Shown: positions 1 to 6,765, numbered from the stretch's first letter. The stretch is DNA of 17,629 bases from UBA7477 sp045602925 (GCA_045602925.1 JAZSCN010000017.1:1-17629), one strand, 5' to 3'. A program made the numbers and translations. Notes: a model not told the origin generated them from the letters alone.

Positions 1-44
1 GCATAGCGACCGTATACCGAAGCGACGCAGTTCTTGACTTCTTG

Positions 45-203
45 GCACTTCTTTGTCAAGAAAGAAGTGCACAAAGGGTGTAAAAGCTCGATATACCCTC
101 AGGTACACAGATAGATAACACACCTGCACCGATACGGCGAATAAATTCGAACAAGTTCTTCTTTAGTAGCTTTCTTCTTGAAAGAAGAAAGCACATAAAA
201 GCT
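45..203. repeat. Two copies of a hairpin-bearing repeat unit
   Basis: Copy 1 is a perfect 10-bp inverted repeat (45-54 with 61-70, 6-nt loop) followed by TAAAAGCT at 81-88. Copy 2 is a perfect 10-bp inverted repeat (about 169-178 with 183-192, 4-nt loop) followed by TAAAAGCT at about 196-203. Both stems share a TTCTT/AAGAA core, and both have GCAC at or just after the right arm, so they look like diverged copies of one unit. Neither stem is followed by a T-run, so they do not look like standard terminators. Nothing in bases 1-228 looks like a convincing gene. What the unit does is unknown; it may be a dispersed intergenic repeat. Confidence 0.5.
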
Positions 204-228
204 ATAGCCTTTTTCTCTCCCATACACA

Positions 229-256
229 AAAAGCCCACGAATAATCGTGGGCTTTT
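229..256 (-). terminator. Intrinsic terminator of the NUDIX-GH5 unit
   Basis: A 12-bp perfect stem (229-240 with 245-256) has a 4-nt loop and lies 18 bp beyond the GH5 stop codon. On the minus strand the stem ends in a run of T followed by GTG. The 10-bp core AAGCCCACGA/TCGTGGGCTT recurs in the hairpin at 4756-4780. Confidence 0.8.
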
Positions 257-274
257 CTTATATCATTATGTTCT

Positions 275-1627
275 TTATAATCCTGCTTTTTTTCTAAAGT
301 ATGAGCGGATAAGCTTACCACTTTCGGTGAGCTGGCTCTCCCCTGCCTGGATGCTAGAGAGGTTTGTTCCACTCTTAAACGCTGAGGCAGTTTCGGCCTT
401 ATTGCAGAAGCTCCAGTTAAAGTATCCTAGTGAATAGGAGTCTAGGAGCTTTAGCCAAGCTTCTGTCTGCGACTTATTAAAGCCACCGTTACCCGATGCG
501 TCGCAGGTTCCGAATTCAGATACAAGCACCGGCAGGCCGGCGTTGTAGCATTGTGTGAGTCTGTTTCTGAGCCAATCTGTATGTGTGTTTGCATAGAAAT
601 GCAAAGCGTATACGGTGTTTTTGTCGGAAAGTCTGTCATCCTTCGCCTTGTCGATATCCTGCGACCAGGTAGGAGTTCCGCAGATAATGATAGCGTCGCT
701 GTCGTACTTTCTGATTTCTTTAATAACCTCGTCGGCGTAGCTCTTTACTTTACTCCAGGAAACGTTACCGTTAGGCTCGTTGCAAATCTCATAGATAATA
801 TTCGGAGAATCGCCGTATTCCTTGGCAATCTTTGCGAAGAACTCCTTGGCTTCCTTGGTGTGAGTTGTAGGGTCGCCCGGATTTAAAACATGCCAATCGA
901 CAACCACATACATTCCGAGCTCGATGCAGGCGTCGACGCCTTTTGTTACAAGCTGGTAGTTTTTGCTAGGCTGTGCAAGATAGAGTGATTCTGAACCACC
1001 CCATGACTCCTCGATATACATCGCAAGTCGGATAGAGTTGCAGCCCCAGTCATCTCTGAACACCTTAAAGCTCTGCTTAGAAACGGCATCGGGGAACCAG
1101 CCGAGCCCGTGTGTAGACATACCTAAGAGCTGGAACTTATTGCCGTTTTGGTCGACAATGTTAGCTCCCTTTACTGAAAGCTGGCCGTGCTTTGCTACGG
1201 GCGAGCCTGACGGAGCATCGTTGTGGATAGGTTCCTTTGGCTTTGTTGTGGTAGCCTTGGTAGTGGTAGTCTTAGGCTTGGTGGTAGTTGCAGGTTTTGT
1301 AGTAGTTGTAATCTTAGTGGTGGTTGTAGCTTCTGTTGTAGAAGCTTCAGGCTCGTCGGTTTGTGCGACGGTAGTTGTAGTGGTAGTAGATGTGGTAGTA
1401 TCGTCGCTTTGCTCTGTTGTGGTGGTAGTAACAGTCGGCTCGTCAGCTGGCGTAGTGGTAGTTGTCGTAGTAGTCTCAGCCGAATCACCCGTAGTTGTGG
1501 TAGTTGTTGTAACCGTAGAGCTTTCAGAGCTATTATTTATTGTGTCAGTATTTTCAAGAATAGGCGTAGCAAGAATAGTTATCGCTGCTACAGCCATGAG
1601 TGCGACAGCTAAAAGCTTGTTCTTCAT
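275..1627 (-). CDS. Secreted GH5 (subfamily 2-like) endo-beta-1,4-glucanase with N-terminal Thr-rich linker
   Basis: This 450-residue protein probably cleaves internal beta-1,4 bonds of cellulose or related glucans outside the cell. Residues 1-24 are a hydrophobic signal peptide or membrane anchor. Residues about 37-131 are a very long Thr-rich linker broken by acidic and, later, Lys-Pro spacers. The catalytic barrel runs from about 148 to 450. Its order of motifs fits GH5_2 (Bacillus Cel5A type): SIRLAMY around Arg200, DWH at 244-246, the acid/base Glu284 in ICNEP, ALHFYA with His343 and Tyr345, and the nucleophile Glu371 in SEFGT. No dockerin, carbohydrate-binding module or sortase motif is visible, so the linker may tether the enzyme to the membrane if the signal is not cleaved. 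It lies 15 bp after the NUDIX gene, with a purine-rich site (GAAGG) before the ATG, so both are probably co-transcribed. The family call is firm; exact substrate is inferred. Confidence 0.93.
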   Translation of the reverse strand: MKNKLLAVALMAVAAITILATPILENTDTINNSSESSTVTTTTTTTGDSAETTTTTTTTPADEPTVTTTTTEQSDDTTTSTTTTTTVAQTDEPEASTTEATTTTKITTTTKPATTTKPKTTTTKATTTKPKEPIHNDAPSGSPVAKHGQLSVKGANIVDQNGNKFQLLGMSTHGLGWFPDAVSKQSFKVFRDDWGCNSIRLAMYIEESWGGSESLYLAQPSKNYQLVTKGVDACIELGMYVVVDWHVLNPGDPTTHTKEAKEFFAKIAKEYGDSPNIIYEICNEPNGNVSWSKVKSYADEVIKEIRKYDSDAIIICGTPTWSQDIDKAKDDRLSDKNTVYALHFYANTHTDWLRNRLTQCYNAGLPVLVSEFGTCDASGNGGFNKSQTEAWLKLLDSYSLGYFNWSFCNKAETASAFKSGTNLSSIQAGESQLTESGKLIRSYFRKKAGL

Positions 1628-1642
1628 AATACCTTCACCCTT

Positions 1643-2047
1643 TTAGATGATAAAATTCTTTGCCTTCTTTACAATGCACTTGTCGTTTTCGTAGGATAAA
1701 ACGGTAGAAACTCTGCCAAGCTCGACCCAGCGAATCTCGGCAATCTCGTCATCCTGCGGTGTAAAGTCGGTGTTTTTTGCCCTTGCGATAAAATAGACAA
1801 CCTGCTTGTTGGTATCCTTTTTCGGAGAGTATGAAACAATTTCTCGGAAGGTAGGGTCGATAATAACGTCGATGCCGGTTTCTTCCTTGATTTCTCTAAT
1901 AGCAGTTTCAATCTCGGTTTCGTCACCCTCTACGTGCCCTTTAGGGAACGACCAGTGACCGCTGTTAATGTGCTTTATAAGCAATATTTCGGTGTTTCCG
2001 TGATACTTTCGATAGACGATTGCACCACAAGATTTTTCATTAAGCAT
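1643..2047 (-). CDS. NUDIX hydrolase, Ap4A-hydrolase/MutT-like
   Basis: This 134-residue cytoplasmic protein has a complete Nudix box: Gly37, Glu43, then REIKEETGI at 51-59, matching GX5EX7REUXEEXGU. The metal-binding glutamates Glu52, Glu55 and Glu56 are present. The stretch before the box (GHWSFPKGHVE) and the start (CGAIVYR) resemble asymmetric diadenosine tetraphosphate hydrolases more than 8-oxo-dGTP-specific MutT, but substrate cannot be fixed from sequence. The ATG at 2045-2047 is the first available start; AAAGGA lies about 12 nt upstream, a slightly long spacing. It is the first gene of a two-gene unit with the GH5 enzyme. Its leader (about 2048-2141) contains a 7-bp hairpin (2069-2075 with 2096-2102) just before the ribosome-binding site, which may affect translation. 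Confidence 0.88.
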   Translation of the reverse strand: MLNEKSCGAIVYRKYHGNTEILLIKHINSGHWSFPKGHVEGDETEIETAIREIKEETGIDVIIDPTFREIVSYSPKKDTNKQVVYFIARAKNTDFTPQDDEIAEIRWVELGRVSTVLSYENDKCIVKKAKNFII

Positions 2048-2147
2048 AGCTTTTTATAATCCTTTCTGCGTCGGGGCGAGAGCAAAATTTCAAAGCCCGA
2101 CGAATATGCGTGAAAAGATTTTCGGTAATCTCCCACTAATTAATTTA

Positions 2148-2176
2148 ATTATAGCATACTTTTTGTGTTTTGTCTT
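2148..2176 (-). promoter_or_regulatory. Promoter of the NUDIX-GH5 unit
   Basis: On the minus strand, AAGACA (2171-2176), a 17-bp spacer and TATAAT (2148-2153) form a sigma-A-type promoter. A TG one base before the -10 gives an extended -10. The predicted start is near 2141, leaving a leader of about 94 nt. Confidence 0.65.
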
Positions 2177-2235
2177 TACTTTTTTTAAATTTTCTGAAAC
2201 TTTTTATTTTTTACGTTCACAAATTGCTTGCGAGG

Positions 2236-2264
2236 TTGAAAAGCTTGTCTGAATATGTTATAAT
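2236..2264 (+). promoter_or_regulatory. Promoter of the D,D-carboxypeptidase gene
   Basis: TTGAAA (2236-2241), a 17-bp spacer and a perfect TATAAT (2259-2264) lie 46 bp upstream of the start codon at 2311. It is divergent from the NUDIX promoter, and the two do not overlap. Confidence 0.8.
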
Positions 2265-2310
2265 TTAGCTAGCCTTATGGGCGAATACTTCTCAAAGGTG
2301 AGAGAAAGCT

Positions 2311-3180
2311 ATGAGCAATAACGATAGAGAAATCTATGACTATAAAAAAGACAACGTCTTTGGCAATGATAAAAAGAAGGGTGTTCGCTGGGATGTAGTT
2401 TTAATATTTGCGTCACTTGTGGTAATAGCCGTGACAGCGCTGATTGTGAGCAAGGTTATAAGCGGTGCTGAAAAGAAGGATTCTGCCAGCTCTGCTCCTG
2501 TAGAAACTCAGCCGCCTGCTACCACCACAATAACAACGACAACTCCTACTACAACAACTACGACAACCACCACAACCACCGAGCCGCCACTTCCGTACCC
2601 TGTAGACGGCGATATGCAGGTGATTGACGGTGCAACCTACATAGACGGTATTCTTATTATCAATAAGACGTATTCGGTAGAAGAAAGCTTTGACCCGGGT
2701 GTTCACCCTGTAGCTCAGGCAGCACTCGAAGAAATGTACTCTGAGGCAGCCAAAGAAGGCCTTACACTCTGGACTGCGTCGGGCTACCGTACATTTGATT
2801 ACCAGAAAAAGCTCTATGAAGCCTACGCCCAGAGGGACGGCTATGCCGAGGCTGACAGATATTCTGCAAGACCGGGCCATTCAGAGCACGAATCGGGGCT
2901 CGCATTCGACGTCAACGACCCGAGCGAGAGCTTCCACGGTACCCCTGAGGCTAAGTGGCTGGAGGAAAACTGCGCAAGGTTCGGCTTTATTATTCGCTAC
3001 CCTAAGGGTAAGGAGGAGATAACCGGCTTTATGTACGAGTCGTGGCACATTCGCTTTGTAGGCGTCGAGGTTGCAACTATCATTATGGAAAACGACATCT
3101 GCCTCGAGGAATATTTCGGCATAACCTCGCAGTACCCGGAAATCCTCACAGAAGAAGAGGTTGCTACAGGCACAAACTAG
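2311..3180 (+). CDS. Membrane-anchored M15 D-alanyl-D-alanine carboxypeptidase (VanY-like)
   Basis: This 289-residue protein probably removes terminal D-Ala from peptidoglycan stem peptides. It has a cytoplasmic N-terminus (1-25), one membrane segment (about 27-50), a Thr-rich linker (about 71-90), and an extracytoplasmic peptidase M15B (LAS family) domain from about 120. Zinc ligands are visible: His193 and Asp200 in the SEHESGLAFD motif and His246 in the WHIRF motif, with the catalytic Glu243 three residues before. SGYR at 157-160 is also typical. The start is supported by AAAGGTGAG upstream and the promoter at 2236-2264. A strong terminator follows, so it is probably transcribed alone. VanY-type names do not imply glycopeptide resistance: no vanHAX or two-component genes are near, and housekeeping wall trimming is more likely. 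Confidence 0.93.
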   Translation: MSNNDREIYDYKKDNVFGNDKKKGVRWDVVLIFASLVVIAVTALIVSKVISGAEKKDSASSAPVETQPPATTTITTTTPTTTTTTTTTTTEPPLPYPVDGDMQVIDGATYIDGILIINKTYSVEESFDPGVHPVAQAALEEMYSEAAKEGLTLWTASGYRTFDYQKKLYEAYAQRDGYAEADRYSARPGHSEHESGLAFDVNDPSESFHGTPEAKWLEENCARFGFIIRYPKGKEEITGFMYESWHIRFVGVEVATIIMENDICLEEYFGITSQYPEILTEEEVATGTN

Positions 3181-3198
3181 CTTAATATGGCAATATTT

Positions 3199-3232
3199 CT
3201 CCCTGCTTTTTTATGTGAAAGCAGGGAGTTTT
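3199..3232 (+). terminator. Intrinsic terminator after the carboxypeptidase gene
   Basis: An 11-bp perfect stem (3199-3209 with 3218-3228), an 8-nt loop and TTTT lie 18 bp after the stop codon. Confidence 0.88.
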
Positions 3233-3252
3233 CAGTTTGAAATAAATGTAAT

Positions 3253-3281
3253 CAAATTGTAATCAAAATGAACAAATTGTA
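3253..3281 (+). promoter_or_regulatory. Direct repeats just upstream of a promoter
   Basis: CAAATTGTA occurs at 3253-3261 and 3273-3281, exactly 20 bp apart (two helical turns). A degenerate relative lies between them. The repeats end 13 bp before the -35 at 3295, a position suited to an activator or to A/T-rich UP-element contact. No cognate regulator is recognised. Confidence 0.4.
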
Positions 3282-3294
3282 GCCGTAAAATCTA

Positions 3295-3323
3295 TTGACA
3301 CGACGAATAAAATGGGATATGAT
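3295..3323 (+). promoter_or_regulatory. Promoter of the transglutaminase-fold lipoprotein gene
   Basis: A perfect TTGACA (3295-3300), a 17-bp spacer and TATGAT (3318-3323) are present. The predicted start is near 3330. A short GGGC/GCCC hairpin (3345-3348 with 3353-3356) lies in the leader before the ribosome-binding site. Confidence 0.78.
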
Positions 3324-3376
3324 TATTGTATGAAATATGTTTAAGGGCGTTTGCCCATAGCCCCAGAGGAGAACCA

Positions 3377-4768
3377 ATGAAACTAAAGAAGCTTATTGCG
3401 CTTGTGTGTGCACTTGTTGTCGTAACGGCGACAGGACTTACTGCTTGTAAGGAAGACAGCCTTTCGATTACAGACAGCAGCTCATCACAAAGCGATTTAA
3501 ATAGTAGCTCAGCTACAACCACCACGACTACCACAACCGGTAGCAATATTATTTCTGAAACACTTATTACTGCTGCGACGGAGAATGACACAACCACCAC
3601 GCAGACTGATGACTCTACAGTTACTACAACAACAGAGCCCACGACCACCACTACAACCACTACAGCAAAGCCTGTAACAGATGACCCTATTGAGTACAGA
3701 GAAAGCATTATATGCAGGCTTGATGATGATATGGTGTCGGTGTTCGAGGTTGCTATCGAGGGTATCGAAGAATTAGAGAATGAGATTTCGCTTCCCGGAG
3801 ATACTCTTAAGGAAGAAGACGTTAACCAATTCGCGACACTTCTGAGAATAACCTTACCTGAAAGTGACCTTATACCGTATTCATACTCATATTCTGTCGA
3901 TAGTGACGGCTATGTTACAAAGCTTATTATAAAGGAATATAACAAGTCGAAGTCGCAGTATGAGAGCGAGAAGGCTGCTGTGCAGGAGAAGGTCAAGGAG
4001 CTTGTCGATATAGCTAATTCAAGCTATGCAACACAGTTCGAAAAGGCGCTTTTCTTCCACGATTATATTATAAATAACTGCGTCTATGAATCTACTGAAA
4101 ACGCACATTCTGCATACGGCTGTCTTATCGACGGCAAGGCTGTTTGTGAAGGCTACGCAAAGGCGTTCAACCTGCTTTGCAGTGAGGCGGGTATCGAGGC
4201 TATCGGTATCGGTGGAATGGCATTTACAAAGCTTGGTACAGAATCGCATATGTGGAGCAAGGTTTGTCTTGACGGAGTGTGGACTAATATCGACATTACC
4301 TGGGATGACAACAACGGCGCAAACGCTAACTGTGCAATATACAATTACTTTGGTCTTACAGACAGCGAGATAGCCTACGACCACACACCGGACAGCAGTT
4401 CGCTTATGAGCATTCCTAAGGCGACGTCAGATTCTGTAAATTACTTTGTAAAAACAGGTTCGATGATTTCTTCAAGCGAGCAGGCTGACGATATTATTAC
4501 TAATACTCTTTACAGTGTTGCGGGAAGGGGCGAAATGGTCTTTACCATAAGATGTGAAGATAGCGATACATACGCATATGCCTTAAGTCTAATCAAGGGC
4601 GACGAAGATGCCTACGAGCCGTTCTTTGCAAAGCTAAGGCAGGCTAAAATCGACGTCAACCCTAGAATTGATGCTACGAGCATACTGCCAATCACACATG
4701 TAAATTCCGAGCAAATCTACGTTGTTTCAATCTTTATTAAATACGAACACCAAGGAAGCCCACGATAA
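3377..4768 (+). CDS. Transglutaminase-fold lipoprotein with Thr-rich linkers
   Basis: This 463-residue protein is probably an envelope lipoprotein with a papain-like transglutaminase core. The start at 3377 is chosen over an in-frame ATG at 3326. It has AGAGGAG 5 bp upstream, and from it the protein begins with a classic lipoprotein signal: KLKK, a hydrophobic stretch, then the lipobox L21-T22-A23-C24. Residues 46-53 and 71-95 are Thr-rich. The core triad is visible as Cys255 (AVCEGYA), His289 (SHMWSKV) and Asp304 (NIDITWDD), the order of bacterial transglutaminase/protease-like domains. Such domains may act as proteases, cross-linkers or binding modules; the substrate is unknown. The last four codons and the stop lie inside the hairpin at 4756-4780, so the C-terminus is partly encoded by the terminator. 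Confidence 0.88.
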   Translation: MKLKKLIALVCALVVVTATGLTACKEDSLSITDSSSSQSDLNSSSATTTTTTTTGSNIISETLITAATENDTTTTQTDDSTVTTTTEPTTTTTTTTAKPVTDDPIEYRESIICRLDDDMVSVFEVAIEGIEELENEISLPGDTLKEEDVNQFATLLRITLPESDLIPYSYSYSVDSDGYVTKLIIKEYNKSKSQYESEKAAVQEKVKELVDIANSSYATQFEKALFFHDYIINNCVYESTENAHSAYGCLIDGKAVCEGYAKAFNLLCSEAGIEAIGIGGMAFTKLGTESHMWSKVCLDGVWTNIDITWDDNNGANANCAIYNYFGLTDSEIAYDHTPDSSSLMSIPKATSDSVNYFVKTGSMISSSEQADDIITNTLYSVAGRGEMVFTIRCEDSDTYAYALSLIKGDEDAYEPFFAKLRQAKIDVNPRIDATSILPITHVNSEQIYVVSIFIKYEHQGSPR

Positions 4769-4781
4769 AATCGTGGGCTTT
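4756..4781. terminator. Hairpin between convergent genes (probable terminator)
   Basis: A 10-bp perfect stem (4756-4765 with 4771-4780) has a 5-nt loop that contains the TAA stop of the rightward lipoprotein gene. It also lies 14 bp beyond the leftward GH13 stop. T-runs are short on both strands (TTT on plus), so termination strength is uncertain. The stem core is identical to the terminator at 229-256. Confidence 0.6.
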
Positions 4782-4793
4782 AACTATGTAATT

Positions 4794-6305
4794 TTACTTT
4801 GTGAGAAGCTCTGTTGCGTAGTCCTCGACGCTCTTTCCTGTGTCTGCTGCCTTCTGCTTGAGCTGGCGCATTGCAGTAGGTGTAAAGCTTAGTGTAAGCT
4901 TTTCGGTGGCTTCCTCAGGAGGCAGGATTGCCTCGATTGTTATAGGAGCTTCGGTGGAATTGTCAAGAGAAGGAGTCGAGCTAAACAGCTCTGCCGTGCC
5001 ACTTATAAACACCTTTGACTCAAAAGGCTTTAGGGTAATATCCTGCGATAAATCGCACTTTTCTCCGGTTAAGATGTTCGTGTAGAGCCCACTCTTATTA
5101 ACGTTTAGGGTGTAGGCAGACTCGTCGGCATTTATGAGGATTACTGCTTGACTTTCGCCGCACGAACGAGAGAATGCGTACTGCTTGTTAGTTACAAAAA
5201 GCTGCTTGTAGTCGCCGTCGTGGAGTGCAGGAATAAGCGTATGAGCCTTTGCGAGCTTTGAGATATGCTCGGTGAGGACAGTTGGCGGGCACTTTCTGTA
5301 AGGGATTCTGAGTGCGTTATCGCCGCTTGCCTTGTCGCCCGATTGGGCAAATTCGCTCAGGTAGTATACAGACGGAATACCCGGCATTGTGAATAAAAGC
5401 GTGTACGCGCCAAAAAGGTGCTCCTTGCGATGCAGGATTGTGGCAATTCTTGAAACGTCGTGGTTGTCAACAAAGGTGTACAGCTTCTTTCCACGGTAGA
5501 TGCACCAGTTCTCGCTGCCGAACTGACGGTTAATCGAGTAGGAAATTTCGAACATATTCATCTCGTTGAAGGAGGAATATATGCCCTTGTAGCACTCGTA
5601 GTTTGTAACACTGTCGAGCATTTCGTCGTTCATCCACTTGTTGTAGTCGCCGTGCAGGGTCTCGCCCATTAGCCAGAAGTCGTTCTTTAGCCACTTGCAA
5701 TGACCTCTTAATTCCTTTAGGAACTGCAGGTCGAGGCAATACGCAACGTCGAGGCGGATACCGTCGATGTCGAATTCATTAACCCAGCTGGTTATGCAGG
5801 ACTTGATGTAATCCTTAACCTCTGGGTTGTGGAGATTGAGCTTGACAAGCTCGTAGTGTCCCTCCCAGCCCTCGTAGAAAAAGCCGTCGCCGTAGCAGGA
5901 GTCGCCCTCTCTGATGCAGAACCAGTCACGGTAGCGGGATGAAAGCTTGTTTTTCCTGACATCCTCAAACGCCCAGAAGTTTCTGCCGACGTGGTTGAAA
6001 ACTCCGTCAACTACTATTCTTATTCCGTTTTCGTGCGCCTTGTCGCAAACCGCCTTGAAATCTGCGTTTGTGCCAAGGCGTCTGTCAATTTTCGTGTAGT
6101 CGGCTGTGTCGTAGCCGTGTCTTGTTGACTCAAAGACAGGGCCGAAGTAGATAGCGTTAAAGCCCATCGCCTTTATGTCGCCAAGCTGATTTATAACTTT
6201 TTTAATGTCCCCCGTCGGCTGACTGACAAAGTCGTTTTCTTTCTTTGCTCCGCAGTAGCCAAGCGGATAGATATGATAAAATACCGAATTTTCGAACCAT
6301 TGCAT
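4794..6305 (-). CDS. Cytoplasmic GH13 alpha-amylase-family enzyme with ribbon-helix-helix-like C-terminal tail
   Basis: This 503-residue enzyme probably hydrolyses alpha-glucan oligosaccharides inside the cell, since no signal peptide is present. The GH13 motifs occur in order: region I DGVFNH at 100-105; region II GIRLDV with nucleophile Asp186; acid/base Glu215 in MGETLHG; region IV FVDNHD with Asp283. A C-terminal beta domain follows to about 436. After a Ser/Thr/Pro/Glu-rich linker (about 437-468), residues 469-503 read as a strand (KLTLSFT) followed by two short helices, the layout of CopG/Arc ribbon-helix-helix domains; this is unusual for GH13. A purine-rich site (AAAGGGG) lies 11 nt before the ATG. 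It is transcribed alone from 6393-6421. Neopullulanase- or maltogenic-type activity is plausible, but specificity is not determined. Confidence 0.9.
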   Translation of the reverse strand: MQWFENSVFYHIYPLGYCGAKKENDFVSQPTGDIKKVINQLGDIKAMGFNAIYFGPVFESTRHGYDTADYTKIDRRLGTNADFKAVCDKAHENGIRIVVDGVFNHVGRNFWAFEDVRKNKLSSRYRDWFCIREGDSCYGDGFFYEGWEGHYELVKLNLHNPEVKDYIKSCITSWVNEFDIDGIRLDVAYCLDLQFLKELRGHCKWLKNDFWLMGETLHGDYNKWMNDEMLDSVTNYECYKGIYSSFNEMNMFEISYSINRQFGSENWCIYRGKKLYTFVDNHDVSRIATILHRKEHLFGAYTLLFTMPGIPSVYYLSEFAQSGDKASGDNALRIPYRKCPPTVLTEHISKLAKAHTLIPALHDGDYKQLFVTNKQYAFSRSCGESQAVILINADESAYTLNVNKSGLYTNILTGEKCDLSQDITLKPFESKVFISGTAELFSSTPSLDNSTEAPITIEAILPPEEATEKLTLSFTPTAMRQLKQKAADTGKSVEDYATELLTK

Positions 6306-6392
6306 AGATGTGTGTTCCCCTTTTGTAGTAGTTTGGTGCTTGTCGGCAATTTGTGAGATTTGTCCAAAACAAACCCGACAGCCGACTTTGTT

Positions 6393-6421
6393 ATTATACC
6401 ATATTTACAAATGCATTGCAA
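6393..6421 (-). promoter_or_regulatory. Promoter and folded leader of the GH13 gene
   Basis: On the minus strand, TTGCAA (6416-6421), a 17-bp spacer and a perfect TATAAT (6393-6398) form a promoter. The 8-bp palindrome AATGCATT sits in the spacer next to the -35 and could be an operator. The predicted start (about 6386) coincides with GTCGGC, which can pair with GCCGAC lower in the leader (6381-6386 with 6342-6347), so the mRNA begins with a stem-loop. Confidence 0.65.
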
Positions 6422-6441
6422 GGGGAAAGACAAATTTCTCA

Positions 6442-6472
6442 GAAAAAAAGACCCCTCGGATTACGAGGGGTC
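6442..6472 (-). terminator. Intrinsic terminator facing left, with no adjacent leftward gene
   Basis: A 9-bp perfect GC-rich stem (6450-6458 with 6464-6472) has a 5-nt loop. On the minus strand the stem is followed by seven T, so it stops leftward transcription; on the plus strand the T-run is poor. The nearest leftward gene upstream of it is lysS, 1.5 kb to the right. Rightward from here to 6571 I see no gene. Confidence 0.75.
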
Positions 6473-6571
6473 GTGATTGTTTTAGCGTCTGTCGAAATCT
6501 GAAAACCATTGTGCATTTTGCATCTAAGAATTATTATAATTTATGAACATTGCTGATTTTTTCTAAACCTA

Positions 6572-6600
6572 TTGAAAAATGATTGTATTTGGTTTATAAT
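6572..6600 (+). promoter_or_regulatory. Strong promoter of the structured-RNA/HTH/PH-SHOCT cassette
   Basis: TTGAAA (6572-6577), a 17-bp spacer and a perfect TATAAT (6595-6600) place the transcription start at about 6606-6608. That is the first base of the long paired element described next. Confidence 0.85.
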
Positions 6601-6605
6601 AACTA

Positions 6606-6765
6606 TGCTACACAAATTTCATATCAACGAATTTAAGGTACAACCTCTATTTTTCTATAGGGGTATTTTGTCTTGTTGTTTTCACCAAGTTTGTATTTGG
6701 TAAAAATGCAAATTCCACTTGGTGAATTTAGGATTGTATCCTTATTCGTTGAGATTTGTGTAGCA
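6606..6765 (+). ncRNA. Candidate structured RNA (leader element or small RNA), unknown family
   Basis: The 5' and 3' ends pair closely: 6606-6617 with 6754-6765 (12 bp, perfect), then, after a bulge, 6624-6632 with 6744-6752 (9 bp, perfect), then an imperfect continuation of about 6635-6643 with 6734-6743. Inside lie two hairpins. A is 6643-6650 with 6657-6664 (8 bp, one G-U pair). B is 6682-6690 with 6717-6725 (9 bp), topped by an inner stem of 6691-6698 with 6704-6711 (8 bp, one G-U). The RNA starts at the predicted transcription start and is followed by a terminator at 6788-6817. I recognise no riboswitch, T-box or retron consensus. Alternatives are a terminated small RNA, a cis-regulatory leader of the downstream genes, or an inverted-repeat mobile remnant. 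Confidence 0.6.

Noticed and set aside
56..238. Leftward 60-residue open frame beyond the GH5 terminator
   Set aside because: It starts with GTG inside the terminator stem, is built largely from the hairpin repeats, and lacks a ribosome-binding site.
1038..1646. Long rightward open frame rich in Val opposite the GH5 gene
   Set aside because: It is the reverse complement of the Thr-rich linker codons (ACN read backwards gives Val/Gly/Ser repeats) and has no domain or binding site.
2311..3180. Vancomycin resistance determinant
   Set aside because: Only a VanY-like M15 peptidase is present; no ligase, dehydrogenase, dipeptidase or sensor kinase genes accompany it.
3292..3708. Leftward Val-rich open frame opposite the lipoprotein gene
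   Set aside because: Antisense of the Thr linker and signal region; composition artefact.
6606..6765. Retron-type msr-msd RNA
   Set aside because: Paired ends and internal hairpins recall retron RNA, but there is no reverse transcriptase gene in the window.
6606..6765. 6S RNA
   Set aside because: The size is near and the ends pair, but the apical stem is too short and the central bubble is lopsided; kept only as a remote alternative pending a covariance search.
6606..6765. MITE or insertion-element remnant with terminal inverted repeats
   Set aside because: The ends are inverted repeats, but no target-site duplication is visible and the promoter aligns exactly with the left end; not fully excluded.
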